Source: an alpha proteobacterium BAL199
GTDB lineage: Bacteria; Pseudomonadota; Alphaproteobacteria; Thalassobaculales; Thalassobaculaceae
NCBI GenBank assembly: GCA_000171835.1
Contig: ABHC01000036.1
Span: 1 to 38,505 of the forward strand
Direction: 5' to 3'
DNA length: 38,505 nucleotides
Positions 36,281 to 38,505 of the stretch are shown here, in pieces. Position 1 is the first letter of the stretch; every line of letters starts with the position of its first letter. Position numbers and translations under genes: made by a program. The notes beneath the pieces were generated by a model. The model had not been told where the DNA came from. It saw only the letters and a program-made list of their open reading frames with translations, and searched no databases.

Positions 36281-38505
<2,225 letters not shown>

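Overview
The window is about 38.5 kb of GC-rich chromosome from an alphaproteobacterium, most likely of the Rhodospirillales type. The clues are the hemC-hemD-mitofilin (Mic60-like)-hemY cluster, the lipid A/KDO genes, a groESL operon behind a CIRCE operator, and the overall gene style. A gene of the DMSP demethylase (DmdA) family points to a marine or salt-associated lifestyle. The genus cannot be fixed from sequence reading alone.

Layout. Positions 0.4-3.3 kb (minus) hold purD followed closely by a TIGR04372-type glycosyltransferase with an AT-rich core. Positions 3.4-5.65 kb (plus) hold xseA overlapping an M23 peptidase. Positions 5.65-10.5 kb (minus) form an envelope-lipid block: LpxH-like metallophosphoesterase, GT4 glycosyltransferase, DUF374 acyltransferase, waaA, lpxK. 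Positions 10.8-14.4 kb (plus) hold a diacylglycerol-kinase-family gene and ppc. Positions 14.4-22.3 kb are a rearranged accessory island bounded by two identical 816-bp IS6-type elements in opposite orientation. Between them lie a fused DhaK-DhaL dihydroxyacetone kinase, a TPR protein with a glycosyltransferase-like C-terminus, and the beheaded remains of a second such protein. The right-hand IS is itself interrupted by a 1430-bp IS256-family element with an 8-bp target duplication. Positions 22.3-27.3 kb carry a methyltransferase lacking its 5' end, a frameshifted PAS-domain gene, the dmdA-type gene, a carbamoyltransferase, an OsmC-type protein and a small decayed fragment. Positions 27.6-33.3 kb (minus) carry tRNA-Thr(CGT), an unrecognised gene and the hemC-hemD-mic60-hemY operon. 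Positions 33.4-36.2 kb (plus) carry tsaD-gpsA-yciI-EVE. Positions 36.3-38.3 kb (minus) carry groES-groEL.

The most interesting part is the IS-bounded island. Both outer neighbours are broken exactly at IS termini: ppc loses its C-terminal end, including the essential tail, and the methyltransferase loses its N-terminus. The inner TPR/glycosyltransferase paralogue is also broken at an IS terminus. None of the four IS6 flanks match as 8-bp duplications. This points to IS-driven deletion or replacement rather than simple insertion. I saw no CRISPR array, phage module or clear defence system, and I do not claim a wholly new system. The remaining genes are largely housekeeping.
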